A DNA stretch of 64,000 nt from Typhlomys cinereus (taxonomy: Eukaryota > Chordata > Mammalia > Rodentia > Platacanthomyidae): the NCBI GenBank assembly GCA_023101885.1, contig JALPQD010000115.1:1495953-1559952 (forward strand), given 5' to 3'. The translations under genes and the position numbers were made by a program. Positions within the stretch are counted from its first letter, which is position 1; every line of letters starts with the position of its first letter. Of this stretch, positions 1 through 12,171 are shown piece after piece. Below the pieces are notes generated by a model. The model searched no databases and had not been told where the DNA came from. It worked only from the letters and a program-made list of their open reading frames with translations.

Positions 1-524
1 GTAAGCAGGCAGCCAGATGAAGGGCCAGTCACCATCAGCAGACCAGCCTTGTGTAGTCAGTATAGTTTCCCTTCCCCTGAGCTGAGCCCTAGGGCTAACC
101 TTGCTTCACATTTCATGTCTTTCTTCCTCAACCTCTAGCTATGAATCCCCAGGTGGCACAGGTATGGCTTTGCAACCAGAAGCATAAAATGCATTCTTTG
201 CTTATCTTTGAAAGTGTGTAAAATCAGACATGATAAATGCTATTTGTTATTGACTACCTGGGTTGAGTTTCTCAAGAGTCAGCTGTGGTGAACTATGCAA
301 CAGTAGTTCACCTGGCTTTGTTGACATAAGTGTTCCGCCCCCTGAATGTTCCACAATTGGTAACATCACGGTTAGCGTACACGTGTGTCACGTTTGGAGC
401 TTTTGTAGATGAGGCTGAAAGGCACACTCTTGTACATGATTCTGGAGCACCTATAGCAATTTACTCTGGGTTATGCTGAGGAGTGGAATTTCTAGGTCAT
501 TGCAAAAATATCTGTTTACTTTTT

Positions 525-820
525 TGTGGGTGTATGTGTGTGTTTGTGTGTGCATGCATGTGTGAGTGTGTATACATGTATGTAGGCATAGGTACAAGAG
601 AGCAATTGAGTGTAGTGTCTGTGGAAGTCCAAGGGTAACATGTGGACTCACCCTGGGTTGCTCTTCTACCTTACTGTTTTGTTCTAGGATTCCCAAGCTA
701 TATCTCCAGAACCAGAATTATTGGCCTCTGTCATATCCACCTGGCATTTTTTATGTGGAACCTGGGATTCCAAACTCTTGTTTTTGAGGCAAAGGCATTA
801 ACCACTGAGCCATCTCCCCA
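525..820 (-). repeat. B2-like tRNA-derived SINE, antisense, diverged
   Basis: It begins (in + orientation) with a GT-rich tract, the complement of a CA tail. It ends in ccactgagccatctcccca, the complement of a tRNA-like SINE head. The body shares landmarks with about fifteen other copies in the window. Confidence 0.75.
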
Positions 821-831
821 ATTGCTTTTTT

Positions 832-1060
832 ATCTTTTTTTTCTTTTTTGAGTTGGAGTCTTATGTATCCTCAATTGGCTTTCAACTCACTATGCGGGAT
901 AAGGTGACCTTGAACTTCTGACCATCCTGCTTCTACTTCCTGAGTTCTGAAATTACAGGCATGGAACACCATTCCCAGTTTCTGTGATGCTGGGGTTCAT
1001 ATCCAGGGCTTTGTGCATGGCAGACAAACACTCTTCCACCTGAGTCACATTTCCAGTCCA
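832..1060 (-). repeat. B4-like SINE (B1-like plus ID-like), antisense
   Basis: A T-rich start and the B1-like string gaccttgaacttctgacc lead to attacaggcatgg. An ID-like part follows (gggctttgtgcatggcagac). This B1-ID order is typical of B4. Confidence 0.65.
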
Positions 1061-1461
1061 GATATTTTCAACCTTTATAAATAATGTCACACAGGTTTCC
1101 TATATAATTATGCCAATTTACACGTCCATCAACAGGACATGAGTTCCTGTTTCTCCTCCATATCTTCACCAATTTGCAAGAGGCTTTGTAAGTTCAGCCA
1201 TTCTGGAGGGTGTGTAACCATGCAATTATGCATTATTATCAATTAACACAGTAAATTCTCAGATTAGGTCATTAGGTGATTTTGTTATTGTGCAAGAATC
1301 CCTTTTTTTAAAAAAAACTTAAGCTGCATGGTATAGGTCAGCTACTTGACATGACCTGTGCATTCAACCAAGCAATGCAGTGAACCTGAAGTGTGTGAGC
1401 TACTGTTCAGCCCTTTTTTCTAAGCAAAAAGTCACACTGTGCAAATGACTATAAAAGATAT

Positions 1462-1580
1462 GCTGTAATCCAGGTGTGGAATCACCTGCCTATAAACCCA
1501 GAACTCAGGGAACTAAGGCAGGAGGATTGAAGGTTGCTCCCTGCCACCTGGGACTACATGATGAGATCTTGTCTCAAAAA
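1462..1580 (+). repeat. B1-like SINE
   Basis: It shows aactaaggcaggaggattga and ends gatcttgtctcaaaaa, the usual 7SL-derived B1 layout, diverged. Confidence 0.65.
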
Positions 1581-1597
1581 TCCAAACAGATGTGTAC

Positions 1598-1690
1598 TAG
1601 GGCTAGACTTGGTGGCACAGACTTGTAATCTCAGCAGTTGGGAGGCTGAAGCAGGAGGATTAGTAAGAGCCTATGCTATAAGGATAGACA
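1598..1690 (+). repeat. B1-like SINE, 3' truncated
   Basis: The 5' half reads gggctagacttggtggcac and gggaggctgaagcaggagga. It lies just after another B1. Confidence 0.6.
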
Positions 1691-2608
1691 TAAAGAAGCA
1701 AAAATAGTGTAATGAATAGATAAACCACTGATGGTCCTTATCATTATTATCAAGTGCTGTGTGCTACCCATTTAAGTAATATTTTGCTCTGTCTGCCACT
1801 CAGTCATGGCATCATCAGATGCTAGGTATTTTTCATCTCTTTTAGAACCTAATGGGACCACCACCCATGTTGTGATTGACCAAAACAGCTACACAGCTAA
1901 AGACTACATGTTGCTGAATTTAATATATATGGTCTATGTTATTAGTCACTCGATGCCAATTTTTTAAATGTTTGTTTTGAGCCTTTTCCCATTTTCTGTA
2001 CTGAATGTTGCCTTTTTCTGAGTATTGAAATAATGAGCTCTTTGGATTTGTTCTTATTGTTGTTGCAAGTCTGTGTCAAGTATGATTGAAAAGAGCTTTT
2101 CATAATTCTGAAGATGACTTTAACACTTGATTGGTGTATTTTCATGAATGAACGTTAACCATATTGTGATCTCAGTTACCAAGTTTTTCTTGCTTTCTAT
2201 ATCTTGTATAATAAGAAGCTTACCTTGAAAACTTCTGAGGAGCTCTTTCATATTTTCTATAAACTTCTTTTCTCACCTACTATTCAGTGTAAGGCAAAAG
2301 TCATCTCAGAATCTCTTGGTTCCAAAGACCATCTTTACCCCACTTGATAAATACACTTGTTAAGTGTTTATATTTAGGAAGCTTTTTTGGAATTTTGAAA
2401 CTGATTAGAAAGATGGAGAAGAATCCAGGAAGACAGGAAGATGAAATTGGTTGGGGGACAGGATCACACAAAGCTGAGACCTTCTAAAGATGAAAGCTTA
2501 AGCAAAGTTTTAAAAGGCTACTTCACATCCCAATTCACTCAGCTTTCCTCTTCCTTTTGGATAAGCACCATCCTTACCCCACATAACCGTCAGAGAGCAG
2601 GCCCTAAG

Positions 2609-2750
2609 ATTGCTCAGTCAATTACATGTCTGTAACCCCAATACTCCAGAGGCTGAGACAGAAGGATCATGAGTTTGAGGCCAAGCAGGCTACATAGAAG
2701 AAGCTGTAGATAGATAGGTAGGTAGGTAGATATGTAGGTAGGTAGGTAGG

Positions 2751-2821
<71 letters not shown>

Positions 2822-2905
2822 CATGGACTGGGATATAGTTCAGTGGTAATGTGCTTGCCTCACATGCCCAAGGACCTAGGTTCTATTCTCAACCCCACAA
2901 ACAAC
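2609..2905 (+). repeat. B1 fragment, GATA/GGTA microsatellite and ID-like element
   Basis: A B1-like piece (2609-2703) runs into a tetranucleotide array (2706-2820; TAGG variants then uniform TAGA). An ID-like element with gggatatagttcagtggta and ttctattctcaacccc follows (2821-2905). The array may have grown from the A-rich linker of a B4-type element. Confidence 0.7.
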
Positions 2906-3392
2906 AAAGCACATATACCAAGTCAGTTGGGTGGAACCCACTTGGGCAAGCGTTGGGGCAGGACTCAAGGAGGGAAATTCGCCTCCGCTCTGCACAAACA
3001 CTGAGGATAGGCTGAATGACTAATGGACGGTCTGGTAAGCCAGCCAGGCAGGTTTGGGGAGCTTGCTCAGTGCAGACCAACCCGAGGGGGGTCAGTAAGT
3101 CCATCAAGGTTGAAAAACCACAGAAGAGCTGGCAACCAGTTGTCCACCATATTCTGCAAAGTAGAGAGACGGGAACTGTTTCCTGATGTGCCAGTATGGG
3201 GACCCAGCATGGGACACACATGGGTGTCTCGGACTTTCTCACAGATCTCAGAAAGGGGTTGTGTGGAGCTACCTGCATGCCTGTCCACAGTGAATCGAAT
3301 CACTACTATAAAGGAAGTTTTTAAAACATGTATTTGACTCTTCCCTCAGGTGACATGACTATGCCTGTGCTTAACCTATTGCTAGGGCAAAG

Positions 3393-3449
3393 AGCCTGAG
3401 CAACTGTAGACAGTCACCTCCAATACGTGCTACAGGAAAAGTAGCTAGG
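3393..3449 (+). repeat. 57-bp inverted repeat, left arm
   Basis: This is the reverse complement of 3973-4029 with 55 of 57 positions equal. It starts agcctgagcaactg and ends aaaagtagctagg. The surrounding sequence is not recognised as any repeat. Confidence 0.9.
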
Positions 3450-3799
3450 GGTTGAGGTTTTTTTTTTTTTTTCTCCCTGCGTTGGAACACCCGTAAGGCA
3501 TGTTCCTTTCCAGGAGGAGCAGCTCACTCCTCCCTGACTAAGATTTTGGGAAGAAAAGAGAATCACTGACAACATGCATAGGTTGTCTCTGTTGCCATAC
3601 TACTGGTGCCTCGATATTCTTTCTCATTCTCTAAGTTTTGCCCCACTTATATTTATGGTTTTCATTGTTTCTATTTGCTTTCTCTTTGATCCTCTGTCAG
3701 TGTACTAAAGATTCATCAGTTTTGCTCTTTCCAAACACCAGCTTGATTATTGATCTACTCTGTTTTTCTATTCTCTCATGTTTTTTTGTTGTTATTGGT

Positions 3800-4145
3800 T
3801 TTGTTTTGCTGTTGTTTTGTGTGTGGTGTGGGGGGGAGGTGTGTGTGTGTGGTGTGTGTAAGAGAACACTAGAATGTGTGTGCTTGTGAAGGTCCAAGGC
3901 TGACATCAAGATTTATCCTGGATTATCCTACCTCTTATTCTCTTTGTTTGGAGTTTCCCAAACTCTGCTTTTCCTAGCTATTTTTCCTGTAGCACGTATT
4001 GGCGGTGACTGTCTACAGTTGCTCAGGCTGGAAATACAGACACTGTACCACCCAGCATTTTTACATAGGATCTGGACATCCAAACTCAAGTCCTTTCGTT
4101 TACAAGGCGAAGGTTTTATTTAATCCCTGAGCGATCTCCCCAGCC
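3800..4145 (-). repeat. B2-like SINE, antisense, with internal 57-bp insertion
   Basis: The GT-rich start (3819-3860) and SINE body landmarks lead to cctgagcgatctccccagcc. It is longer than its relatives because of the insertion at 3973-4029. Confidence 0.7.
3973..4029 (+). repeat. 57-bp inverted repeat, right arm, inside a SINE
   Basis: It starts cctagctatttttcctg and ends ttgctcaggct. It interrupts an antisense SINE where other copies run straight from ctctgcc into gggctgg, so it looks like a templated insertion copied from the left arm. Confidence 0.85.
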
Positions 4146-4199
4146 CCATCTACTCTTTTTATTTTATCTTGTTTTATTTTGGATTGTCTTCTTATGAAC

Positions 4200-4275
4200 A
4201 GTGGAGATTGAGCCCAGGGCTCTGCACATGCCAGGCAGGCATCTCTCAGGCAGCCGCACACCAGGTCTCCACCCG
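4200..4275 (-). repeat. ID/B4-like fragment, antisense
   Basis: The string gattgagcccagggctctgcacatgcc, followed by a caggcaggcatct run, is the complement of an ID-type head. Diverged. Confidence 0.45.
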
Positions 4276-4450
4276 AATTTTTACTATTTTTCCACTGGAT
4301 TTAATTTGCTGTTCGTTTCTTAGTTTCTTCCAGTGAAAATTAAGTTCTTGATTTCTGTCTCTCTTATTTTTTTCCTGTGCAATTATAAACTCTGCATTTG
4401 TCTAAGCACCACGTTAGCTGCATCTCATCAAGTTTACATAGTACTTTTTA

Positions 4451-4700
4451 ATTTTTTTATTATTATTTATTCAATTGTACGTGCGTGTGTATGTGTGTAG
4501 AACCACGGGCGAACCACCATGGAATCTTCTCCTTGTTTACTCTGCCCCGGATTCACAGGCTCCGCCCTACCAGGACCAGAACTCAGGCTGCCCCCACCTC
4601 CGCCTCTGCCCGCCATCTATACGTGGGGTCTAGGATCCAAACTCAGTACCTTCCACCTGCAAGGCAGAGGCTCAACCCCTGAGCCACCTCTCCAGCCCCT
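4451..4700 (-). repeat. B2-like SINE, antisense, younger subfamily
   Basis: Well-preserved copy ending gagccacctctccagcccc. It is flanked by an imperfect target duplication (acatagtactttttaa at 4436 and acatggtacttttttaa at 4701). Confidence 0.85.
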
Positions 4701-4752
4701 ACATGGTACTTTTTTAACAAGAGTCTCGTGTAAAGGAGAAACTCCTCTTGAA

Positions 4753-4910
4753 CTCCTATGTCTCCAAAGACGATCTTGAACTTCTAATCCTCCTGCTTCC
4801 ACCCCTCCAGTGCTGGGATCGGAGGCATGTCCCACTATATGTGCTCTATGAAGTATTGGGGATTGAAACCAGGGTTTCATACTCTACCAACCGAGCTATG
4901 TTCTCAGACC
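4753..4910 (-). repeat. B4-like SINE, antisense
   Basis: B1-like gatcttgaacttctaatcct and gtgctgggatcgg are followed by an ID-like part (gggattgaaaccagggtttc). Confidence 0.6.
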
Positions 4911-7734
4911 TGTATAGTTGGAATATTGTTCTCATTCTCATGCTATCTTGTTTGTTTTTTTATTGTGATTTCCTTTACTTTTCCAAACATATTTAAAATA
5001 GACAATACAATCCTTTAGTCAACTAAGTCCAACATTTAGCTAGCTACCTTGAACCTTTCTCATGGGCAGTTTCCATCTACTACTTTGTACTGATTCTCTC
5101 ATGTATTTGTATGTCACACAATTTTTTGTTGAAAGTAGATTATTAAAAATATAATGTGAAAACTCTAGAAAACAGATTACCCACTCATGGTAGAGATATC
5201 TTTGGTCATTGGTTTGTTTTGGGTTTGGATTGTTTCTTTGTTCACTGTTCTGTTTTGTTTTTCTTTTTGAGAGAGTCATATAGTCCTGTCGAGTCTAGAA
5301 CTCAGCTTCTGTCTCCTAAGGGGTTTGTTGTTTCTCTGGTTGTTGTCATTGCCCGATTAGTCCACTAATGACTTAACTAAATCAATCCTTTAGTAGTCCA
5401 TATTCATTGCCTTTTGTCCTGTGTGATTTTCCCAGGAACTCTGGAGCGTTGCAAAGTCTCTTTCCGGGTTGGAAATAAAGCTCAATGAGTTGGCCTAGCA
5501 TTCCTGGTGTCCAGTTCCCAGCATTGGAACAAACCAAAAACAGCCCTCGAAGCTTCAGCTTTATGGACAATTCATTCCCCAGATTCTCCAATAAATTTTG
5601 GCTTAGCTCGTTTCCCCACCCCACCCCACCCCCCACTCCCCAGGCCACTAACTCTGCAAGCTGCCTGAGTAGACAATTACTCTCAGGCAAATGGTACTGG
5701 ACGGTCCTAGAAGCAAACACACTGAAGACAAGGTTTCTAAGAAACTTTGCGACAGTGTAAAACAAAACAAAAAAACACTGACAGTTGTCTGAGAAATGGA
5801 TTTGGCATTTGTCAACTCATACAGTACGCCCTATTGACGTGATGAGTCATGTCTTACATCCATCTAGAACCTTCCCTAAACTACCAAACTCTTAGCAGGG
5901 AGCAGCCCCGAAACAAGGTGGGACAACAGGATTAACTTCTAATTTGTGGTTTTATATCCTATTTAGAACTTTCACTAATCAGCTAAACTCTTTTCCCTCT
6001 AAATTCCAGAGATTTTTCTCCTGAGTCTATAAATGTAAGGAATTTCCTTTATTCTGTGGTTGCTGTTGGAATTCCACCAACTTCCCTGCTACTAATGGCC
6101 CAGGCTTTATTAAAGGGCCTGATTACTTGAAATCCATCCCAGCACTTGTTTATACCAAACCACACTCCAATCTACCACATTTTGCTTCCTTAGCTAGCCC
6201 TCCCTGGCTGCTAGGCCACCGACCTTCTTAAGCCGAAGGAGTGCTTATTATACAAAACAATCTGAATCTGGAGCAAGAACAGAAGTAGGGTAACATAAGT
6301 CACCTCAGGGCCAGATGTACTGTGATTCCATCTTTTTACCTGAAAGATGCTGTATGAATCACTGTAAACCTTTGTTTTCTCTAGAGTTCTGAAAAGGTAA
6401 TTCTCACAGCTTTGTCGTGTGCTGAGTGCCTGTGGACATATCTGTGGCCTGGGATGCTTTGCTATCTAATCTATCAGGAGTAGAGTTGGACTGAAGCTTA
6501 AAGACTCTGAACTTTCACAGTTGGTTTTTACCGAAAACAAAGAGTTCCGGCCGTTGTCATGGTCACAGGAAAGTAAAAAAGAAGAGATTGGATGACAAGA
6601 GAGAAACCCTCCTGAGTGCAAAGTTGAATTTTTCAGGGTTCTACATTTCAATTACATGAGATAAGGCCCAGTTTGTTTATTCATCTTGGGTATCTGTGGG
6701 TAGCAATTTCTAGTCACTTACAATTAACTGCTAAAGTAATGGAGGAGGTTGAGCACAACCTCGGCTCTCACAGGGTAAGTTCACAGATTGGTAGACTAGT
6801 TCCCCAGCTCTGGTTTTGTTTCCCTCAGTGATTATAGAACCTCCACTCTACAATCCCTTAATTTAAAATGAGAGCAGTAGTCCCTGAGAGTCCATCTCAT
6901 CCAGGGACTGGCCATGCAGAGTGGAGAAGCTGGGCCCTGACTACCCACGGAACTCTCACTTGCCAAACTGGAAAAAAAAATCAAAGGTGAGAATATCTGG
7001 AATTTTACATAAAAAGGACAATTGCGATCATGAACTCCAAGTCTCTACTGATCCACAGAAGTCTGGAACTCAGATCATAGAGATGGCACAGTATAGTTTT
7101 TACTCAAAGCCAAGATGGGTGGGGAGGCTTTGATAGTATCTAATCCACTCCCTAATGGGCAAGGCGGAGGAAAAAGAAGAGATAGAAGACAATCATGTAT
7201 TCTATGCATGTGTGTCCTTGAGAAGTGAACAATACAGAGTTTTGTTGGGGAAGTCTGTGTCCTGTGATCACCATGTGATTACCAGGAACACTTGAGTCAG
7301 GAAGTAGGAAAATATACCTGAAGACGTCCCCTCCTGACCTCCTCTGTCTATAAATACAAACCTTTGTTTTTGTTTTGCTTTTCCTTCTAACAGCCAAAGT
7401 TGTTTGATGTCATGTATGATCTTCTGAGTCAACAGAATTTTACTGAGCTGTGACTGTGCCAGGCATTATGTTGGGAGATGAAAACAGAAAGCTACCGCTT
7501 GGTTAAAATCAAGCGATGGCAAGCAGGGTACCACATGCTGTATGCAAAGTGGTGACATACAGGCTGCGGCTGCACCTCATCTGGGAATCAGGGAGCCGCT
7601 CTATTTTCACGCATTCCCAGTGACCGTTTTATATAGGCTTTCATTCTTTCATTCAGTCAACAAATTACACTGAGGAGCTATTCTGTGCTAGGCAGAAGGA
7701 AAATCCTGAAGTGGGTCGTGATACTTAGATAGAA

Positions 7735-8262
7735 GTGTCAGCTTGGCAATGGAAGGGTCCAGTTCTGGGTATAGTTGTGAAGAATTAGTAATTGACTGAA
7801 ACCCTGCAGTCTCCTACAGGAGATTGTCTCATTGGTGGCGAGGACCTAGCCCATGGGGGGGTATTCCCTGAGCAGGTGCAGGGGGAAGCTGACTTAGTAA
7901 AATTTGGCAGTCTTCAGCACAGACTGGGATTATTGAAAGGTTCAGCTCCTGAACTGAGCTGATAACCTCGGTGAATTCCATGAGCATGAGCCCACTATCG
8001 TGCTTCTTCGGCTGGTTCAGTCACTTGGCATACTTGGACAGGCATGCTGTCTGGCAAGTGAGGTTTGCTCCCTCTCTCTGCAGACCTGTGGATATGGTAT
8101 GGCCACTGGTATTGGTAGGAGCTCCCCCATCAAGCTGGAATAAGAAATGTAACTGGTCAATCGTAAGCCAGACTAAATCTCCCTGTTCCCCCTTAAACCA
8201 TTTGGTTGTGAATTTATCAACATGCAGGCAAACCGTGACATGGGTAAACAGGATATAACTGC
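7735..8262 (+). repeat. Medium-reiterated rodent repeat (hAT/URR1-like?)
   Basis: It starts agtgtcagcttggcaa and contains gacctagcccatggg and caagctggaataag. It closely parallels the element at 48990-49375. The exact family could not be assigned. Confidence 0.5.
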
Positions 8263-8779
8263 CTGAGTTATTTTCCATATTGTATTTTTTATGGAGGAAT
8301 CAGATCATGAAAAGGAAATTAGGAAAGGAAGGATCTGGAGTACAGAAAGGGTGGAAGAGAAAAGTAAAAAGGAATACAAGCCAGTTCTCCTGGTTTACAA
8401 CAAGGTACTTTAATGAAAGCAAAATCGTGGTCCAAAATATCCAAAATCCACCACAAATCTAAGCTTAAAGCTGAATTTCTAAAATCTTTAGGCTCAGGAA
8501 CATTTTGATATAAAAGTAGTCAGCCAAGTTCTCCTTAGTTAGAACTAAAGCAATAGTACAAATTCCTCCATGAAATGTGGTCAGAAAGCAGCCTGCCGGT
8601 GGGAGGTAAAGTTCTTTACACCATGGGAAAGTGTCAGTCATAGTTCAAAAGGGGTCTTAGTGGCAAACCTGCTGCCCTGTGAGCCTGAGTCACTGTAATC
8701 TCCTTGACTGTTCTACTGTGGGGGGATCCAAAGTACTTATCACTTTACAGCACTGTGAGCTTTAAAATTTTTCTTTTTC

Positions 8780-9265
8780 TAGTTCAAGTAACTGAATCCT
8801 GAGTTTCTCATCCACAAGCGTGTGCTGGATGAGGAGCGTTTGCAAGGAGGAAGGTAACCAGAGAACCTGCCTGCTTTGGGCCTCCAGGAAGTTTTGAAAG
8901 GAAAAAGGGCCAGCGCCCAAACAGATAAAGCACAAGAGAACAAAGACTGAGTGAGAGGATGAACGCCATCCGGCAACAAGGGCTAGAGACACAGGTGCTG
9001 GGAGGCCAAATGCTAGGTTTGCTGTTGGCCTGCGGCCTTCATCTCCACTTCCTCCTTCCTCTGCAAAATGCAGCCCTTCATGATGGAGAGGAGGAAGACC
9101 TGAGAACAGCCCCAGGAGGGCGCCAAGAACTGGCTGTACTAAGGGCCCAGACCTTGGCTGGAGAAGACCAACAGCCTCTTGCCCAGGGAGGTGAGGAACA
9201 TAGCGGACGCCCGAGAGCTTCTGTGAAGGCTGACAGGAAAAGGGGGTGCCTCCGATGGGAAAGCT
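8780..9265. other. G+C-richer unexplained segment, possible decayed coding sequence
   Basis: It is not recognised as a repeat and is richer in G+C than its surroundings. On the + strand, short broken open stretches look protein-like, for example NPEFLIHKRVLDEERLQ near 8794-8850 and LLPREVRNIADARELL near 9175-9222, in different frames with stops between. An open frame of 102 codons (8959-9267) also exists. A decayed retrocopy is possible, but no parent gene was recognised. Confidence 0.2.
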
Positions 9266-9596
9266 AAGTCACGCACTGGAGGCAGTGTCCCCAGAACTAA
9301 CCTGTGTGGATATTCCTTAACCCAGCTTGAAAAAATTTCTCCTACCTTTTTTTTATCTGAAAATAGGTCAGTTAAAGCCCCACATCATATTAGTATGAGG
9401 AAATGAATGTCCTACTCCCTGAGACCTAGTGGGTAAACAGCACCCCACAAATGCTCAAACATCAGCATGGATTAGTCACATTGTTTAGTTGGGGGTGCTA
9501 TTTTGAGTCAAGACCGTCTATCTCAGAAATCCAAATATGAAATCTGCCTCTTGTAGCAAACACTGGGAATCTAGTGAGTGGAACCACATGCAGGAT

Positions 9597-9998
9597 GTGT
9601 GTGTGTGTGTCTGTCTGTCTGTGTGTCTTGTATGTATGTATGTGTGTATTTGTGTGTGTGAATGTGTCTGTCTCTGTCTGTGTGTCTATGCATGTGTCTG
9701 TTTCTATGCTATCTCTATGTGTGTCTTTGTATGTGCATATGTGTAGTATCTATGTGCATATGTATGTCTGTGTATTTCTGTGTGTTTGTGTTTATAATGT
9801 AAATTTGTATGTGTCTGCCTGTGTGTGTCTGTGTTTACATATAGAGAGACACAGGCATATGTGTGTGTGCATATGTGTAGTATCTGTGTGCATACGTATG
9901 TCTGTGTGTCTCTGTGTGTTTGTGTGTATAATGTAAAGTTGTACGTGTCTGTCTGTGTGGGTCTATGTTTACATAGAGAGAGAGAGACAGGCATATAT

Positions 9999-10036
<38 letters not shown>
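9597..10036 (+). repeat. 440-bp GT-rich microsatellite with a 134-bp tandem duplication
   Basis: TG, TATG and TCTG variants make up the stretch. Units starting at 9729 and 9863 share the order catatgtgtagtatct, then tataatgtaaa, then gtttacata, then agagagacacaggcatat or close to it. The 3' end is a pure GT run. Long ORFs across it are artefacts of the repeat. Confidence 0.85.
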
Positions 10037-10038
<2 letters not shown>

Positions 10039-10096
10039 TCATGTGCCTGCATGTGCGGCAAGTATTCAGTCAATTGAGCTCCATCCCAAGTCTTCT

Positions 10097-10245
10097 TTTT
10101 TTCACTTTTGAATTGAGACAGGGTCTTGTTAAATTTCTGAGACTGGCCCTGAATGCAGCCCTTGGCCTGGACAGCCTTAAACTTGCAATCCCCTTGCCTC
10201 AGTCTCCTGAGTAGCTGGGGTTACAGGCTTTGCCACCACACTGGG
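10097..10245 (-). repeat. B1-like SINE, antisense
   Basis: gagacagggtcttgtt, the string cctcagtctcctgagtagct and ggttacaggc are the complement of a B1. Confidence 0.7.
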
Positions 10246-10373
10246 AAGTCTCCGGGTCAGTCAGTCCCTGCCAGGCTGGTTAGGTGGCTCCCCTCTGTGT
10301 CTCAGAGACCTTTATGACAACACTGTTCAGGAGCTTCCAGTCATTTCTCTCCCTTTCCTATTTGGCAGAGGTT

Positions 10374-10396
10374 TTATATATATATATATATATATT
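10374..10396 (+). repeat. TA microsatellite
   Basis: About eleven TA dinucleotides. Confidence 0.9.
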
Positions 10397-10860
10397 TGTA
10401 AATTCATTCCATATGTTTCTCTGTTTTGTTTACTTGGATCTAATCAGCACCATTTTGAACTAAGTGCTTGGTGACCAACTTAATTTTAGAAATCCCCAAG
10501 GAAAAATATGCTTTAAACACAGACTCCAGGCCGTTTACACTGAATGAACAGATAGAATCCAAATGGTGAGGCCTGGGTTTAGTGAGTTTTCCTTGTTGTT
10601 GTTTAATATTTAGTTGTTTGTTTCCTCATGTGTTTGTTGTTCTGAGAGACAGTCTCACTAGGTACACCCGGATGATCTAGAACTTACTATGTAAAACAAG
10701 CAAAGCTGGTCTCCAACCAAATTGTGATAAATGTATCAGCCAATGATTACAGAAGAAAATCATTGCCTAGCTTCGGAACTAACCCAAGAGAGAGTTACAA
10801 GATAAAAGTATCAGTAATGACCGACATCGTCTCCTGATCCCTTTAAAAAGTTATTACTAT

Positions 10861-10870
10861 TTGTGTGTGT

Positions 10871-10905
<35 letters not shown>

Positions 10906-11030
10906 CGCACGCGCACGCATGTGCGCACACTGCACGTGGGGGGGGGCTCAGTGAACAACTTTCCAGAAGTCTCTTTCCTCTGTGGGTTCTAGGAGATCAC
11001 CTTCACCCACTGAGCCATCTAGTTTGCCTC
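10861..11030 (-). repeat. B2-like SINE, antisense, with GT/GC tract
   Basis: The GT tract and CpG-containing gcacgcacgcgcacgc are followed by a short body and cacccactgagccatctag. Confidence 0.65.
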
Positions 11031-11071
11031 TTCATTCTGTCTTATTCAGAGAACAGCCTGATGTAAACAAC

Positions 11072-11165
11072 TGACCCCATTAGCCAGACATGGTCACAGG
11101 GCACAGTGACCCTCACACTTGGGAGTCTGAGACAGGAGGATCCTGAGGCAAAGGTCATTCTGTTC
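11072..11165 (+). repeat. B1-like SINE, partial
   Basis: The 5' half shows agccagacatggtcac, ggagtctgagacaggaggat. Confidence 0.55.
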
Positions 11166-11719
11166 CCCAAGGTGCAAGTCAAAGTCTGGACTTCAGCAGC
11201 CCAAACAAGCCAGGCTGCAGCCGCCCATACCCAATACGTGCGTTAAAGAGATAAGCAACTGTGAAAAACAGAGAAAGGAGATTCAGTCAATGTGGCCACA
11301 ATGGGAAGAGGAACAAACAAAGGGATTGCTCTGAGTCTGAACAAAGAAAGGGGTTATAGGCATGCCCACGTCTTCTTGTATGGCTGACTTGAGGTTCAGG
11401 TTTACACTAAGGGCAGGAGCCATGCATGATTCAGCAGTGCCGGTGAGGTGTGGTTGTCCCCATCACCATCTCTACTCTGGTCCCTCATGCATCATCGCCT
11501 GGTAAGTGCTCACATGTGAGAGAGCGTGTCCTCTGGCTAGCACCAGACTATGGCCCTTCCCTAGCCCCAGTGAGAGACTTCTGGAGACATCTTAATTCTT
11601 TGGGTTCTATCATTTCAAAAGTAAACTACTATACATGTCTGACCTTAAAATGTCTTCTTTATTTGTGTGACAGTTATAAGCCTGAGCTGCATTGACATTG
11701 GGGGGAGTACAGGAATACA

Positions 11720-11751
11720 TTAAGTGTGTGTGTGTGTGTGTGTGTGTGTGT
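11720..11751 (+). repeat. GT microsatellite
   Basis: Uninterrupted run of GT dinucleotides. Confidence 0.9.
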
Positions 11752-11799
11752 AAGCCAGAGGACAACTTCGGTGTTGCTCCTCAGGAATTGTCTACCATG

Positions 11800-12140
11800 T
11801 CGTTTTTTTTTAATTAATTTGTTTGTTTATTTATTTATATGTGTATCTATACATGCAAGCACGTGCAGAGGCCAGAGGAAAGGATTAGATGTCCTCTATC
11901 ACCTTGTTACTTTGAGGAAGGACTCTCTATGAATTCATATCTATTAGGAGGGTTAGTTTTGCCTAGGCCGGCAGCCAGCAAGCCCCAGCCATTCTCCTGT
12001 CTCCATTCCCTTCAGTATGGGGTTATAGGCATGCCCAGGGCCATGCCTTGCTTGTTAAGTGGATGATGGGATCCAAATTCCGGCCCTCAGCTTGAGCAGC
12101 AAGCACTTCACCACTGAGCAGGCTATGTCTCCAGCCCCCA
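11800..12140 (-). repeat. B3-like SINE, antisense
   Basis: It has a T-rich start, the middle part aggccggcagccagcaagcc and ggttataggcatgccc, and the end ccactgagcaggctatgtct. This longer layout is typical of B3. Confidence 0.65.
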
Positions 12141-12171
12141 TCACAAGACTGTGTCTTAAAGAACGGAAGAG

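Noticed and set aside
9574..9936. Cysteine/valine-rich ORFs in several frames
   Set aside because: Translation of a GT-rich microsatellite. The same applies to the ORFs at 61095-61418, 39691-39978 and 58103-58568.
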